From Flagellimonas eckloniae (GTDB lineage: Bacteria; Bacteroidota; Bacteroidia; Flavobacteriales; Flavobacteriaceae), in assembly GCF_001413955.1 (NCBI RefSeq), contig NZ_LCTZ01000002.1, positions 1,343,501-1,407,500 of the forward strand: 64,000 bases of DNA, in the 5' to 3' direction. This document shows positions 1 through 8,543 of the stretch, one piece after another. The position numbers and the translations under genes are program-made. The notes below the pieces were generated by a model. It saw nothing but the letters and a program-made list of their open reading frames with translations. It ran no database searches and was not told the DNA's origin. Within the stretch, counting starts at the first letter, position 1. Each line of letters starts with the position of its first letter.

Positions 1-1
1 T

Positions 2-1138
2 TATGACATGATGCATTTTTGGTTTAAAAAAGGCGTAGACGGCTTTCGGATGGATGTTATCCCGTTTATTTCCAAGGACATTAATTATCCAGAATTACCA
101 GCGGAATATAACGGAAACTTTGTTCCGTTTTATGCCAATGGCCCCAAGCTTCATGACTATTTGCATGAAATGAACCAAGAGGTCTTGAGTAAATACGATA
201 TCATGACCGTTGGGGAAACCCCTGGGGTCGCACGAGATCAGGCTTTGCTTTTTGTAGACGAAGAAAGAAAAGAACTTAATATGTTCTTTCATTTTGAATT
301 GATGTCTCTTGATCGTGATGGGGATGAAGTGTTCTGGATGCGTGAGGATAAATGGAAGCTCACCGAATTCAAAAAAATCCATTCGGATTGGGATGAAACC
401 TTTGCAGAAAAAGGTTGGGGCAGTATGTTTTTGAGCAATCATGACAACCCGCGAACGGTAAGCCGGTGGGGAAATGACTCTCCACAGCATTGGCATAATT
501 CGGCAACCATGCTTCACACTTTTTTGTTGACCATGAAAGGGACGCCCTATTTTTATTATGGTGATGAAATTGGAATGAGCAATATCCGATTTGATACCAT
601 TGACGATTATCAAGACATAAATACTCTAAATAGATACGAGCTTCTAAAACAACAAGGTGTTGATTTGGATACGTTTATCGAAAATGAAAAAGAAGCTAGT
701 AGGGATAACGGCAGAACGCCTATGCAATGGGACAATTCTGAAAACGCAGGATTTTCTGGGGCAAAGCCTTGGTTAAAGGTACATCCCAATCATATAAATG
801 GGCTTAATGTTGCTGAACAGGAAAAAGATAAAGACTCTGTCCTGAACTATTTTAAGAAAATGGTCCAGTTACGCAAAGACCATTTGGGGCTCGTTTATGG
901 AGACTATCAGTTGCTACTGAAAGACAATGAGCAGGTGTATGCGTATACCCGAAGTATGGATGATGAAAATTACCTGATACTATTAAGTTTTTCTGAAGAA
1001 AAGGCAAATTTGGAATTAGATGATTTAGCAAGTTCAACACTGGATCTACTCATTTCCAATGATTCGCATGTAGCTTTAAAAGGTAGTATTGATTTTGAGT
1101 TAAATCCGTACCAGGCATGTGTGTATAAACTTAGCTAA
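2..1138 (+). CDS. GH13 alpha-glucosidase / oligo-1,6-glucosidase, 5' end cut by window
   Basis: This is the C-terminal two thirds of a glycoside hydrolase family 13 enzyme that hydrolyses alpha-glucosidic bonds in maltose or isomaltose-type oligosaccharides. The reading frame is open to the left edge, so the start lies outside the window. Visible GH13 landmarks are the nucleophile Asp in GFRMD (Asp codon 53-55), the acid/base Glu in VGETPG, and the transition-state Asp in SNHDNPR. The following GDEIGM and RTPMQWD segments are typical of the oligo-1,6-glucosidase/trehalose-6-phosphate hydrolase group, and a C-terminal beta domain ends at Leu-Ser. Family members are about 550 residues; 378 are visible. 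Exact substrate cannot be told from this part. No signal peptide can be judged because the N-terminus is missing. Confidence 0.93.
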   Translation, partial: YDMMHFWFKKGVDGFRMDVIPFISKDINYPELPAEYNGNFVPFYANGPKLHDYLHEMNQEVLSKYDIMTVGETPGVARDQALLFVDEERKELNMFFHFELMSLDRDGDEVFWMREDKWKLTEFKKIHSDWDETFAEKGWGSMFLSNHDNPRTVSRWGNDSPQHWHNSATMLHTFLLTMKGTPYFYYGDEIGMSNIRFDTIDDYQDINTLNRYELLKQQGVDLDTFIENEKEASRDNGRTPMQWDNSENAGFSGAKPWLKVHPNHINGLNVAEQEKDKDSVLNYFKKMVQLRKDHLGLVYGDYQLLLKDNEQVYAYTRSMDDENYLILLSFSEEKANLELDDLASSTLDLLISNDSHVALKGSIDFELNPYQACVYKLS

Positions 1139-1355
1139 CTCAAAATAGTGTTTAAGTTTGCATTTTTAGCAGTTTAAAATTGACATTGTATTTATCGGTT
1201 AAGTATATGATTAATTGGGTGTTTTAGAGACTAATTTTAGTACATAAAAAATGAATCAGAGGAAAATACCACGGATTTTCTAAGTGCTCCCAAACCAAGC
1301 TACTAACTATACATGTTATTGGAAGCGGTCTCTTTTATAACATAAAATAGCCTCC

Positions 1356-1871
1356 CTAGATTTTTTTTGAGAAAACTATATTTTCATATGCTTTTCCATT
1401 AACAAGAAAATTTAACTCTCCAACGTTTTTAAATTCATTTCTTTCATAGAATCTAATGGCTCTATTATTTTTTATATAAACGGATAGCCATATGGTATCT
1501 AATTGCAATACTTTAACCTGCTCTTCAACAAAAGTTAGAAGCTGCTGTCCAATTTTTAACGGTATAAATTCTTTTTGGATGAAAATTCGTTCTAATTGAC
1601 AACTGTTTTGTGATGTAACATTCTTGTTTGACGCGTTTACCACTAATTTCGCATAACCTACAGGTAAATCATCGACATAAACAACATAGAAATGGTTCTT
1701 AGGGTTATTTACATCTTGCTTGGTTTTAGAAACTGAAAAATTCTTGTCCAGGTATTCTAATAGATTGTTTTTATCATCTATGTAATGCCCATGAGATTCA
1801 GCCCATGTTACTCTTCCTAAAAGTGTTAAAACTTCGATATCTGCTTCTGTGGCTATTTGTATTTTAATCAT
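1356..1871 (-). CDS. GNAT-family N-acetyltransferase
   Basis: A 171-residue single-domain acetyltransferase predicted to move an acetyl group from acetyl-CoA to an unknown amine. Residues about 93-118 carry the acetyl-CoA binding motif A (strand LERIFI followed by the PLKIGQQL pyrophosphate loop and helix), and NNRAIRFYERNEF near 134-146 is the usual motif B. Length fits a complete small GNAT protein. Its start overlaps the stop region of the upstream small membrane gene by 8 bases, so the two are probably translated together. Substrate is not predictable. The pair is divergent from the Lrp-type regulator at 2268, which is the likely controller. Confidence 0.85.
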   Translation of the reverse strand: MIKIQIATEADIEVLTLLGRVTWAESHGHYIDDKNNLLEYLDKNFSVSKTKQDVNNPKNHFYVVYVDDLPVGYAKLVVNASNKNVTSQNSCQLERIFIQKEFIPLKIGQQLLTFVEEQVKVLQLDTIWLSVYIKNNRAIRFYERNEFKNVGELNFLVNGKAYENIVFSKKI

Positions 1872-2100
1872 TACTGTTCTTTTTAATTTTCAATCGTCTT
1901 AGATGATACCCATGCAGGAATACAGCAATAGTACATCCTGCAATTATTGGAGTTGCGCTAATTATTGCGCCATACAAAATGTAAATTATATTAGCGATTA
2001 GTGACATTAGCCTTAGTCTATATTCACCTTTAACGGACATTGAATATAAGTTTATGGCCAAACCTCCGTATCCGATACTATCAATTAAAAATGGACTCAT
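1864..2100 (-). CDS. small YgjV-like inner membrane protein
   Basis: A 78-residue protein with about three hydrophobic segments (residues roughly 3-20, 30-50 and 52-68) and a basic C-terminal tail. The pattern resembles the YgjV-type inner membrane protein family, whose function is unknown, but the match is from general appearance only. It is the first gene of a two-gene unit, overlapping the GNAT gene by 8 bases. Its start faces the lrp-type gene across 167 bases that contain a perfect operator-like palindrome, suggesting control by that regulator. The polar start and clean membrane topology support it as a real gene. Confidence 0.6.
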   Translation of the reverse strand: MSPFLIDSIGYGGLAINLYSMSVKGEYRLRLMSLIANIIYILYGAIISATPIIAGCTIAVFLHGYHLRRLKIKKNSND

Positions 2101-2188
2101 GCTTTATCTTTTTTCTATTTGAATAATTAAGGTTTATAGCTATTCGGTTTAAAATCAATACAACAAATATAGAATTCGATTTTTCATT

Positions 2189-2205
2189 TTTGATTTATAA
2201 TCAAA
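2189..2205. promoter_or_regulatory. Perfect palindrome, candidate Lrp operator
   Basis: TTTGATT, three bases, AATCAAA: a perfect 7+3+7 dyad in the divergent region between the membrane/GNAT unit and the Lrp-family gene. Its length and AT-rich centre match the style of Lrp/AsnC binding sites. Binding by the adjacent regulator is inferred. Confidence 0.5.
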
Positions 2206-2252
2206 TCCATATTTATATATTTACATTCGATTATATCTAATTAATACTAATA

Positions 2253-2260
2253 TAGTTTTG
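2253..2260 (+). promoter_or_regulatory. -7 promoter element of the Lrp-type gene
   Basis: TAGTTTTG matches the Bacteroidota -7 consensus TAnnTTTG. It ends only 7 bases before the ATG at 2268, which predicts a leaderless or nearly leaderless mRNA. No clear -33 TTG is visible. Confidence 0.45.
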
Positions 2261-2267
2261 ATTTAAA

Positions 2268-2678
2268 ATGGACGCACTAGATAAAAAAATACTTGAAATG
2301 CTACATGTTAATGCCAGAGAAAGCTTCGCTACAATAGGGAAAGAAATTGGGTTGTCTGCTCCTGCTATAGGCAAGCGTGTTAGGCAAATGGAAGAAGAAG
2401 GCATAATAGAAGGTTATGCTTTAAAGGTGAATCATGAAAAATTAGGCATTGAGACTAAAGCATATATAACATTGGTAATGCACCAAGGGCCTAGGGGTAC
2501 ATCTAATGCTCAAAAACAAATACAAGCAATGGAAGAAGTGCAAAGTTGTGATAGAGTTACTGGGGATGATTGTTTGTGCGTTTTAGGTTATTTTAGAAAC
2601 AATAAACACCTTATTTCCTTTCTTGAAAAAATCTCAGAGTATGGTGCTTCTAAAACGAGTATTATTTTAGAAGTGTAG
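2268..2678 (+). CDS. Lrp/AsnC-family transcriptional regulator
   Basis: A 136-residue DNA-binding regulator. Residues 1-60 form the winged helix-turn-helix typical of Lrp/AsnC proteins (MDALDKKILEML start, GLSAPAIGKRVRQMEEEGII recognition region). Residues about 65-136 form the RAM effector/oligomerisation domain, with the GDDCLCVLGYF segment where Lrp proteins usually have GDYDF. Length is a little short of the common 150 but complete. It is divergent from the membrane/GNAT pair and probably regulates that pair and itself through the palindrome at 2189-2205. The effector, usually an amino acid in this family, is unknown. Confidence 0.9.
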   Translation: MDALDKKILEMLHVNARESFATIGKEIGLSAPAIGKRVRQMEEEGIIEGYALKVNHEKLGIETKAYITLVMHQGPRGTSNAQKQIQAMEEVQSCDRVTGDDCLCVLGYFRNNKHLISFLEKISEYGASKTSIILEV

Positions 2679-2724
2679 TTCATTTATTTGTAAGATTCTA
2701 TAAACAGATAAGTTTGTCATTTAT

Positions 2725-2757
2725 TTATCTGGAAGATATAATATTGCTTCCAGATAA
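2725..2757. terminator. 11-bp inverted repeat after the Lrp-type gene
   Basis: TTATCTGGAAG and CTTCCAGATAA form a perfect 11-bp stem around an 11-base loop, 47 bases after the stop codon. There is no strong T-tract on either side, so it may be a weak or bidirectional terminator or a protected 3' end. Confidence 0.45.
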
Positions 2758-2788
2758 AAGGATGAAACAGTCCTTATGATCTGACAAG

Positions 2789-2809
2789 AATTATTTTACC
2801 CTGCGCCTA
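2789..2809 (+). repeat. Direct repeat flanking the M23-like lipoprotein, copy A
   Basis: A 21-base core (AATTATTTTACCCTGCGCCTA) repeated at 4152-4172 with 19 of 21 identical bases and the same orientation; the tetranucleotide ctga lies a few bases upstream in both. The two copies bracket the lipoprotein gene. Confidence 0.5.
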
Positions 2810-2854
2810 TAAATTCAGTGTCCCATTTGAAAGATTGATTAACCACACAAAGAA

Positions 2855-4066
2855 TTACTCATAATCAGGATTGCGAACATACACTCTTTGGTTCCCAGTA
2901 AATTCTTCCACTTCCATTACTGTTTTATCTGCTATGAATTCTAGCTGCATGGTTTCTGCATCTACCATTTGCATTAGAAAAACTCCTCTCGGTACTTGAT
3001 CATCCACGCCATCAAGTGAATTTAATTCATAAGTTCCATCATCGTTTCTCTTTAGATCTACAGGTGCAACCAATTCGTATTTAACCATTCCAAAAGCAAT
3101 GTCCACTTCTTCAGGTTTTGGACTATTGGATTTTATCCACGAATTGGAATAGGAATTCGTGTCTTCCGTATCAGGATCATGACGAGGTAGTCCATCTGCT
3201 ATGGCAATTCTTTGTGAGTAGATATGATGATAGCCGATTGCAAAATAATTTGTAAAAATATCCTTGCCTTCAAATTTATCTTTGATATACCAATTTCCAG
3301 AGATTGTACCTTTTACATCGTAATCATTTTTTCCTCCATAAGGCTCTAGTACTCTTATGTTTTTATTCAGGAATTCTGCTTTAACTGGATTTGAGTCTTC
3401 ATAGTAATCAAAAATATCTGCAGCATATAAATTTTCAAAAAAGGCCAATTCTGGATAGCAAAATGACTTACTTGATTCCAGATCTAAATCGTGTACTCCA
3501 ATATCCAATGCTGAAAAGGATGAGATGTAGCCAATAATCTGCCCAGATTTCACTTCAATTTCAGTGATTAAGGGGCTTCCTTCTATTACTGGATTTGTTT
3601 GATTTAGAATAAAATCCGCGAATCTTCCCACATGACCCAATTTTGTACTTATGGTTGTACTGTATTTAACTGTCATAAAGAAATCATCGCCACTTTTCCC
3701 AAGTTCTACAATTACACCATCAGCCATAGCATAAACTGGTGTTGTTGGTTCATCGACCCCATATTCAAAATGTATAAATCCACCATGATCTTGGGGAAAT
3801 ACACCCATACTACCCATGGGTTCGTAAAAAGAAACTCCGTTTAAATCCATTGGTGGGTATTCGAAAAATATTTTACCTTCTGGATAGTTATACCCCGTCT
3901 CCTCCATCTCTTCTATTTCTCCCGTTTCTTCTTCCTTTTCGGTATCAGGATTTCCTTCACTACAACTCCATGTGAAGAGTAAAAACATAAAAACCAATGC
4001 TGAAGATATAAATATACTGGCTATGCTATTTGAAGAATGTGGGGTTGGACAAGCTGCAGCTTTCAT
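2855..4066 (-). CDS. lipoprotein with degenerate M23-peptidase-like domain
   Basis: Start chosen at 4066 (MKAAACP), which gives a positively charged end, a hydrophobic core and a lipid Cys at residue 35 (FTWSC); a longer frame to 4093 adds nine residues without a reason. After an acidic linker rich in Glu, residues about 80-200 resemble the M23 metallopeptidase fold: IHFEYGVD, PVYAMADGVIV, LGHVGR, VKSGQIIGYI and VHDLDLE occupy the places of the HxxxD, strand, and HxH motifs. The zinc ligand spacing is altered and the final HxH reads HDL, so catalysis is doubtful; a binding role is possible. The last 200 residues are unassigned. The gene stands alone between two 21-base direct repeats. Confidence 0.7.
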   Translation of the reverse strand: MKAAACPTPHSSNSIASIFISSALVFMFLLFTWSCSEGNPDTEKEEETGEIEEMEETGYNYPEGKIFFEYPPMDLNGVSFYEPMGSMGVFPQDHGGFIHFEYGVDEPTTPVYAMADGVIVELGKSGDDFFMTVKYSTTISTKLGHVGRFADFILNQTNPVIEGSPLITEIEVKSGQIIGYISSFSALDIGVHDLDLESSKSFCYPELAFFENLYAADIFDYYEDSNPVKAEFLNKNIRVLEPYGGKNDYDVKGTISGNWYIKDKFEGKDIFTNYFAIGYHHIYSQRIAIADGLPRHDPDTEDTNSYSNSWIKSNSPKPEEVDIAFGMVKYELVAPVDLKRNDDGTYELNSLDGVDDQVPRGVFLMQMVDAETMQLEFIADKTVMEVEEFTGNQRVYVRNPDYE

Positions 4067-4151
4067 ATAACTGATTATTAGTATACTAGGCAATTTACTA
4101 TAAAAATTAGAAAAAATGTGTTTTGGGGAATGCTATGCTTTAATCTGATAC

Positions 4152-4172
4152 AATTATTTTGCCCTGTGCCTA
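4152..4172 (+). repeat. Direct repeat flanking the M23-like lipoprotein, copy B
   Basis: AATTATTTTGCCCTGTGCCTA, 19 of 21 bases identical to 2789-2809. The 1.36-kb distance between copies spans exactly the lipoprotein gene and its upstream region, as in a cassette inserted or copied with flanking duplications. Confidence 0.5.
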
Positions 4173-4307
4173 AAAAATTTAATGACACCAATAAATTCGA
4201 GTTTTCCTTCGGCAACCTTAAAAATAGGGGAATACTTATCGGTTTTGTGTGTAAGTAGTAGCAGGTTTTTGCACTTATTTTTCAGTTTACAATATATTTT
4301 ATAATGA

Positions 4308-4341
4308 AATAGCGGTTTAGGTTAGTACCCAAACCGCTATT
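4308..4341. terminator. 11-bp inverted repeat downstream of the NTF2-fold gene
   Basis: AATAGCGGTTT and AAACCGCTATT pair perfectly around a 12-base loop, 77 bases beyond the stop of the minus-strand gene at 4418. The flanking T-runs are short, so terminator strength is uncertain. Confidence 0.5.
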
Positions 4342-4417
4342 GTTTGTAACTGTCTTGTGTCCCGGTATTTTAGTTCTCAAAAGAAAAAAACTACAACTAA
4401 GTCTAACTTTTTAAAGC

Positions 4418-4909
4418 CTAATTTTTATTGTGGGAATCGTACACTTTACCACTTATTTTCCATTCTCCATCTTTTTTAAACAAAACAAAGAAATCTGTAA
4501 ATCGAAATCCATTCCAATCATAAAATTCTACTTTTGCAGCAGCAGCTGGTCCGGAAATATCAATCCATGCAATATGTGATTGGATGTTTTCAGAAGGTCC
4601 ACCTTCACTAATTGCATCACCAAATTCATCAGCAGTCATAGTATAAACTTGCCCCTCTATTGAGCCTATAATATGTGCATGGTTATAAAATGCTGACCTG
4701 CTTAGTTTTCCATCTCCAGACTTAGCACTTTTAATGTAAGGCCCTAATGCTCTTTCAACATCTTTATATTCATTAAAACTCTGTAATTGTACGTTCTGTT
4801 TGTCCATTTTTTTTGTTTTTAAATCGTTACTAATTTGGGGGTCTTTGTTTTGAGCATTGACACTACATATGATTATACTCATTGCTAAAAAGTTTACTAC
4901 TTTTTTCAT
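4418..4909 (-). CDS. exported NTF2-fold (Lumazine_bd_2-like) protein
   Basis: Start set at 4909 (MKKVVNFLAMS), which begins a classical signal peptide ending near VNAQN at residue 20; the upstream in-frame Met adds an implausible extension. The mature part, residues about 45-163, has the pattern of small nuclear-transport-factor-2-like proteins of the Lumazine_bd_2 group: an N-terminal helix with YIKSAKSGD, FYNHAHI, then strands ending in FTDFFVLFKKDGEWKISGKVYDSH. Proteins of this fold bind small ligands or act as accessory domains; no catalytic residue is evident. The neighbouring AraC regulator on the same strand (90 bases upstream) probably controls it. Confidence 0.75.
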   Translation of the reverse strand: MKKVVNFLAMSIIICSVNAQNKDPQISNDLKTKKMDKQNVQLQSFNEYKDVERALGPYIKSAKSGDGKLSRSAFYNHAHIIGSIEGQVYTMTADEFGDAISEGGPSENIQSHIAWIDISGPAAAAKVEFYDWNGFRFTDFFVLFKKDGEWKISGKVYDSHNKN

Positions 4910-4999
4910 TGTCTTGATTATTAAAATAATACAGAACAAAAGTATACTTGAGTTTTAGCCCTTAAATGTAGAAAACGACCAATGATGTGGACAAAAGGG

Positions 5000-5842
5000 T
5001 CAGACTGTGTGTTGTGAGCGAAATTCGGATGGTGAGAGACCTATACGTTTTTTGAATAACCTTGTAAAGTATTGTGGGTCATTAAAGCCAGTTTCGTAAG
5101 CAATATCACTGATATTCAATTCGCTTATTTGCAATAACTCTTTAGCTTTCTCAATTTTTTTAGTGTTGAGATAGTTATTTGGACTGTCATTGAAAAAAGT
5201 TTTAAAGGCTCTTTTAAAAGATGAAAGACTCATATTGCAGAGCTTAGCCATTTCATTAACTGAAAGATTAGAAAATGTATGTAAGGTAACAACTTCATTC
5301 AGTTTTATAGTTTTGACACTGTATAAATCTGTAATTAATTCTTGTACTGAATCTATATAGTTAGTTTGAATGAGTAGTAATAATAGTTCCTTGACTTTTA
5401 ATTCAAGTAAATCATTATTTACCAAACTTGGGTTATCAAAATAAAACTCTAAAGAATCTATAAATTTTGTTATTAAATCATTCGAAGAAATTTTTAAACT
5501 TTGCTCACTTTCGGTACGTTTTACAATTGCGGTTGGTATTTCATTTTTATAAATTTCTTTAAGTAGTTCCGGAAAGAGATGAATTACAATAGTTTCTAAT
5601 TCTTCATTAGTATTATTTTGAAGTACTTCAAGAAAGTTACTTCCACATTTTAACAAAACTGCTTCCTTTCCTTTTATTTCTGTGTTATGTTCACTTGATA
5701 GTAATTTAGTATTACCATTCTTAAAATATATAAAACAGCCCTTATCTTGAAAAATAGCTTCATACTTTAAAGGTGTACTAACCGTCAGTTTTTCAACAAT
5801 CGTGAAATCTTTATACTTAAAACTTTTATGATCTTGAGTCAA
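5000..5842 (-). CDS. AraC-family transcriptional regulator
   Basis: A 280-residue regulator. Residues about 1-110 look like a cupin-type sensing domain, and residues about 180-277 hold the double helix-turn-helix of AraC/XylS proteins, ending in the signature ISDIAYETGFNDPQYFTRLFKKRIGLSPSEFR. The N-terminal ligand is not predictable. It lies directly upstream of the exported NTF2-fold gene on the same strand, with a 90-base gap, which makes that gene a candidate target. Length and both HTH units are complete. Confidence 0.9.
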   Translation of the reverse strand: MTQDHKSFKYKDFTIVEKLTVSTPLKYEAIFQDKGCFIYFKNGNTKLLSSEHNTEIKGKEAVLLKCGSNFLEVLQNNTNEELETIVIHLFPELLKEIYKNEIPTAIVKRTESEQSLKISSNDLITKFIDSLEFYFDNPSLVNNDLLELKVKELLLLLIQTNYIDSVQELITDLYSVKTIKLNEVVTLHTFSNLSVNEMAKLCNMSLSSFKRAFKTFFNDSPNNYLNTKKIEKAKELLQISELNISDIAYETGFNDPQYFTRLFKKRIGLSPSEFRSQHTV

Positions 5843-5972
5843 AATTTTGTTTTTGTCAATGAAGCCAAATTTCTAATGGCAAACAATGTTTAAGATATCA
5901 TTCGTTTTAACAAGAGATACTGAAAGAAGTTCAATACAGGTATGTGAAGTTCAGTTTTTTATCTGATAAAAT

Positions 5973-7256
5973 CTATTTCGCCCTTACTTTTTTAAACGGT
6001 CTAATAATCAAACGTGCCTCGCGATCAAAGCGAATGTAGTTATAGACCCAATTGATAAAGACCACTACCCTATTTCTAAAACCAATTAGAAAATACAGGT
6101 GTACGAACATCCAAACAAACCATGCAAAAACACCCTGGAACTTGAATTTGGGTAAATCTACCACGGCTTTATTTCTACCAACGGTGGCCATACTCCCCTT
6201 ATCTTTATAAATGAACGGTTTTAACGGTTTATTCTCAACAGCTCTGATCAAATTCTCTCCCAAGTTTTCTCCTTGTTGCATTGCAGGCTGTGCCATCATG
6301 GGATGTCCGTGTGGAAAGGCTTCGGTTTCCATTTTGGCAACATCGCCTATGGCAAAGATTTCTTTAAAACCTTCAACTTGGTTGTATTGGTTTACTTTCA
6401 ATCTGTTTCCTCTGCAAAGGAGCTCATTTGCATTCAATCCCTCAATGTTGGCTGCTTTAACACCCGCCGCCCAAACCAAGGTGGCCGATTCAAAAGAAGT
6501 ATCTGTATTTGTAGAAATATGTATTCCATCATAATCCGTTACCCGAATGTTCTTCCAAACATTAACACCAAGGCTTTCCAAAAAATGTTCGGCCTTGCGC
6601 GAAGCTATCTCGCTCATAGCCGGTAAAATTCTATCGCTGCCCTGTACCAGGTTTATCTGTGCCCTTCGGGTATCCAAATCTGGGTAATCCTTGGGGAGAA
6701 TCCCTTTTTTAATCTCTGCCAATGCACCGGCCAGTTCAACTCCTGTAGGACCACCACCAACGATGACAAAATTCATTAAAGCGTCTCTTTCATGCAGATC
6801 ATCCGTTAAAAGTGCTTGTTCAAAATTTTCCAGAATCAGACTTCGTAAATTCAAGGATTGTGGGACCGTTTTCATGGCCATTCCCTTTTCTTCTATATTT
6901 TTATTTCCGAAGTAATTTGTTTGCGAACCGGTTGCTACAACCAAATAGTCATACCCAATTTCTCCAATATTGGTGCGCAGCTTCCTCTTATCCGTATCAA
7001 TGTGTAAAACTTCGGCCAATCGAAAATAAAAGTTAGGATAACCTTGCAGCACTTTTCGAATTGGATATGCAATGGAATCTGGCTCCAACCCACCTGTAGA
7101 AACCTGATATAAGAGCGGTTGAAAAGTGTGATAGTTGTGCTTGTCCAACAAAACTACCTGAACCTCTTTTTTACTTAATTTTTTAGCAAGTGCTATACCT
7201 CCAAAACCACCACCAATGATGATAATTCTTGGAAAACTGGACTGTGGAATATTCAT
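5973..7256 (-). CDS. ndh: NDH-2 type NADH:quinone dehydrogenase
   Basis: A single-subunit flavoprotein that passes electrons from NADH to the quinone pool without pumping protons, on the inner face of the membrane. The start at 7256 (MNIPQ) is preferred because it places the dinucleotide-binding fold (IIIIGGGFGGIALAKKL) a few residues in; earlier in-frame Met codons add 11 residues. A second Rossmann motif is FVIVGGGPTGVELAGALAE, followed by FAIGDVA for FAD. The C-terminus has hydrophobic segments (VFAWFVWMFVHLYFLIGF and VVVFINWVYNY) suited to membrane attachment. The gene is monocistronic between the AraC gene and the divergent ECF sigma gene. Confidence 0.9.
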   Translation of the reverse strand: MNIPQSSFPRIIIIGGGFGGIALAKKLSKKEVQVVLLDKHNYHTFQPLLYQVSTGGLEPDSIAYPIRKVLQGYPNFYFRLAEVLHIDTDKRKLRTNIGEIGYDYLVVATGSQTNYFGNKNIEEKGMAMKTVPQSLNLRSLILENFEQALLTDDLHERDALMNFVIVGGGPTGVELAGALAEIKKGILPKDYPDLDTRRAQINLVQGSDRILPAMSEIASRKAEHFLESLGVNVWKNIRVTDYDGIHISTNTDTSFESATLVWAAGVKAANIEGLNANELLCRGNRLKVNQYNQVEGFKEIFAIGDVAKMETEAFPHGHPMMAQPAMQQGENLGENLIRAVENKPLKPFIYKDKGSMATVGRNKAVVDLPKFKFQGVFAWFVWMFVHLYFLIGFRNRVVVFINWVYNYIRFDREARLIIRPFKKVRAK

Positions 7257-7400
7257 TGTTGACATTCCTGCAAAATTAGACATTAGCAATTACTAGTCCT
7301 ATTTTACTTTTATATTTACCGTTGTATTTTAAAAATAAATTCGCTTTTTGTAACAAAAGTCATTTTACCTGTACAAATAGAGTAAACTTACCAACCAATA

Positions 7401-7895
7401 GTGAATAAAGAACTGGAACATCGTTTTGTAACGGAGCTTGAGAACAATCAGAATATTGTTCACAAAGTGTGTACGTTATACACTAACGATAAGGATTCGC
7501 ACAACGACCTGTTCCAAGAAATCACGATTCAACTATGGAAAGCCTATCCGAAATTTCGGGGAGATGCAAAATTCAGCACTTGGATGTACCGAGTAGCCTT
7601 GAATACAGCCATAACACTTTACAGAAAATCAAAAAGACGTGTACAAACACAAGATTACGACTCGGTAATTTTTAAAATTAAGACCGACGAATATGATGAT
7701 ACAGAAGAAAAGCAGTTAAAGTTAATGTACAAGGCAGTAAGGCAACTTGGCGATATTGATAAAGCCTTGGTCTTTTTGTATTTGGAAGATAAAGATTATG
7801 CAGAAATATCAGAGACTTTGGGAATAACCGAAGTAAATGCGCGAGTGAAAATGAATAGAGTTAAAAATAAATTAAGAACCATACTAAATCCTTGA
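7401..7895 (+). CDS. ECF-type RNA polymerase sigma factor
   Basis: A 164-residue sigma-70 family factor of the extracytoplasmic-function class. Region 2 is at about residues 35-82 (DLFQEITIQLWKAYPKF then FSTWMYRVALNTAI), and region 4 at about 108-160 (DYAEISETLGITEVNARVKMNRVKNKL). Translation starts at GTG. The next gene, a four-helix membrane protein, begins 3 bases after its stop, an arrangement typical of a sigma factor and its membrane-bound partner. The signal is unknown. The upstream gene ndh is divergent. Confidence 0.9.
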   Translation: MNKELEHRFVTELENNQNIVHKVCTLYTNDKDSHNDLFQEITIQLWKAYPKFRGDAKFSTWMYRVALNTAITLYRKSKRRVQTQDYDSVIFKIKTDEYDDTEEKQLKLMYKAVRQLGDIDKALVFLYLEDKDYAEISETLGITEVNARVKMNRVKNKLRTILNP

Positions 7896-7898
7896 TGT

Positions 7899-8543
7899 AT
7901 GACGGATGAACTGGAACTCTTAAAAAAAGATTGGCAGAATAAAGAAGATCATCTTCCCAAGCTGTCGTATGACGAAATCTATAAGATGATTTGGAAAAAA
8001 TCATCTTCAATTGTAAAATGGATATTTTATATCAGCCTTATAGAGTTTGTATTCTGGGCCGGAATAAATATCATATTCAGTGACCCGGAATCTATGCAGG
8101 AGCTAAAAGCAATGCATATTTACAATGTAATGATGGTACTGAATTTTATTAATTATGCGGTCATTTTATATTTCATTTATAAGTTCTACAAGAATTACAA
8201 GAAAATTTCTTTCACGGATTCTTCCAAAAAATTGATGAAGACCATACTGGATGTCAAAAAAACAGTGACACAATATGTTTGGTTCAATCTTATAATTTTT
8301 ACCGTTACCCTAATTATAAGTATTTATGGTGTATTTATATATGGTCCGGAAGGAAAGAAGATTATTGAATCTGCCACTCAAGAGGGAAACGAAACAATGT
8401 TTTGGTTTATGATAATTCTAATATCAATACTGTTCACAGCAATTTTATTGGTTTTGATATGGTTATTCTACAAACTGCTTTATGGAATTCTTTTAAAAAG
8501 ACTTAAGCAAAACTATAACGAGCTAAAAAAACTGGAAGTTTAA
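7899..8543 (+). CDS. membrane protein partner of the ECF sigma factor
   Basis: A 214-residue protein with four predicted membrane helices (about residues 36-60, 72-95, 126-150 and 166-195), a cytoplasmic N-terminus of about 34 residues, and a basic cytoplasmic tail. It is 3 bases downstream of the ECF sigma gene and must be co-transcribed with it. No zinc-binding anti-sigma motif is visible, so a role as anti-sigma factor or sensor is inferred only from position and topology. Its stop codon overlaps the convergent acyltransferase gene by 4 bases. Confidence 0.75.
   Translation: MTDELELLKKDWQNKEDHLPKLSYDEIYKMIWKKSSSIVKWIFYISLIEFVFWAGINIIFSDPESMQELKAMHIYNVMMVLNFINYAVILYFIYKFYKNYKKISFTDSSKKLMKTILDVKKTVTQYVWFNLIIFTVTLIISIYGVFIYGPEGKKIIESATQEGNETMFWFMIILISILFTAILLVLIWLFYKLLYGILLKRLKQNYNELKKLEV

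Larger units (their letters stand above)
4067..4417. other. 350-bp intergenic region
   Basis: No gene is supported here. It contains the second copy of the 21-base direct repeat (4152-4172), an AT-rich stretch that should hold the promoter of the M23-like lipoprotein, and a long inverted repeat at 4308-4341. Confidence 0.6.

Noticed and set aside
95-613. 172-codon open frame antisense to the GH13 gene
   Set aside because: Lies wholly within a well-supported glycosidase gene, shows no domain pattern and no promoter; a shadow frame.
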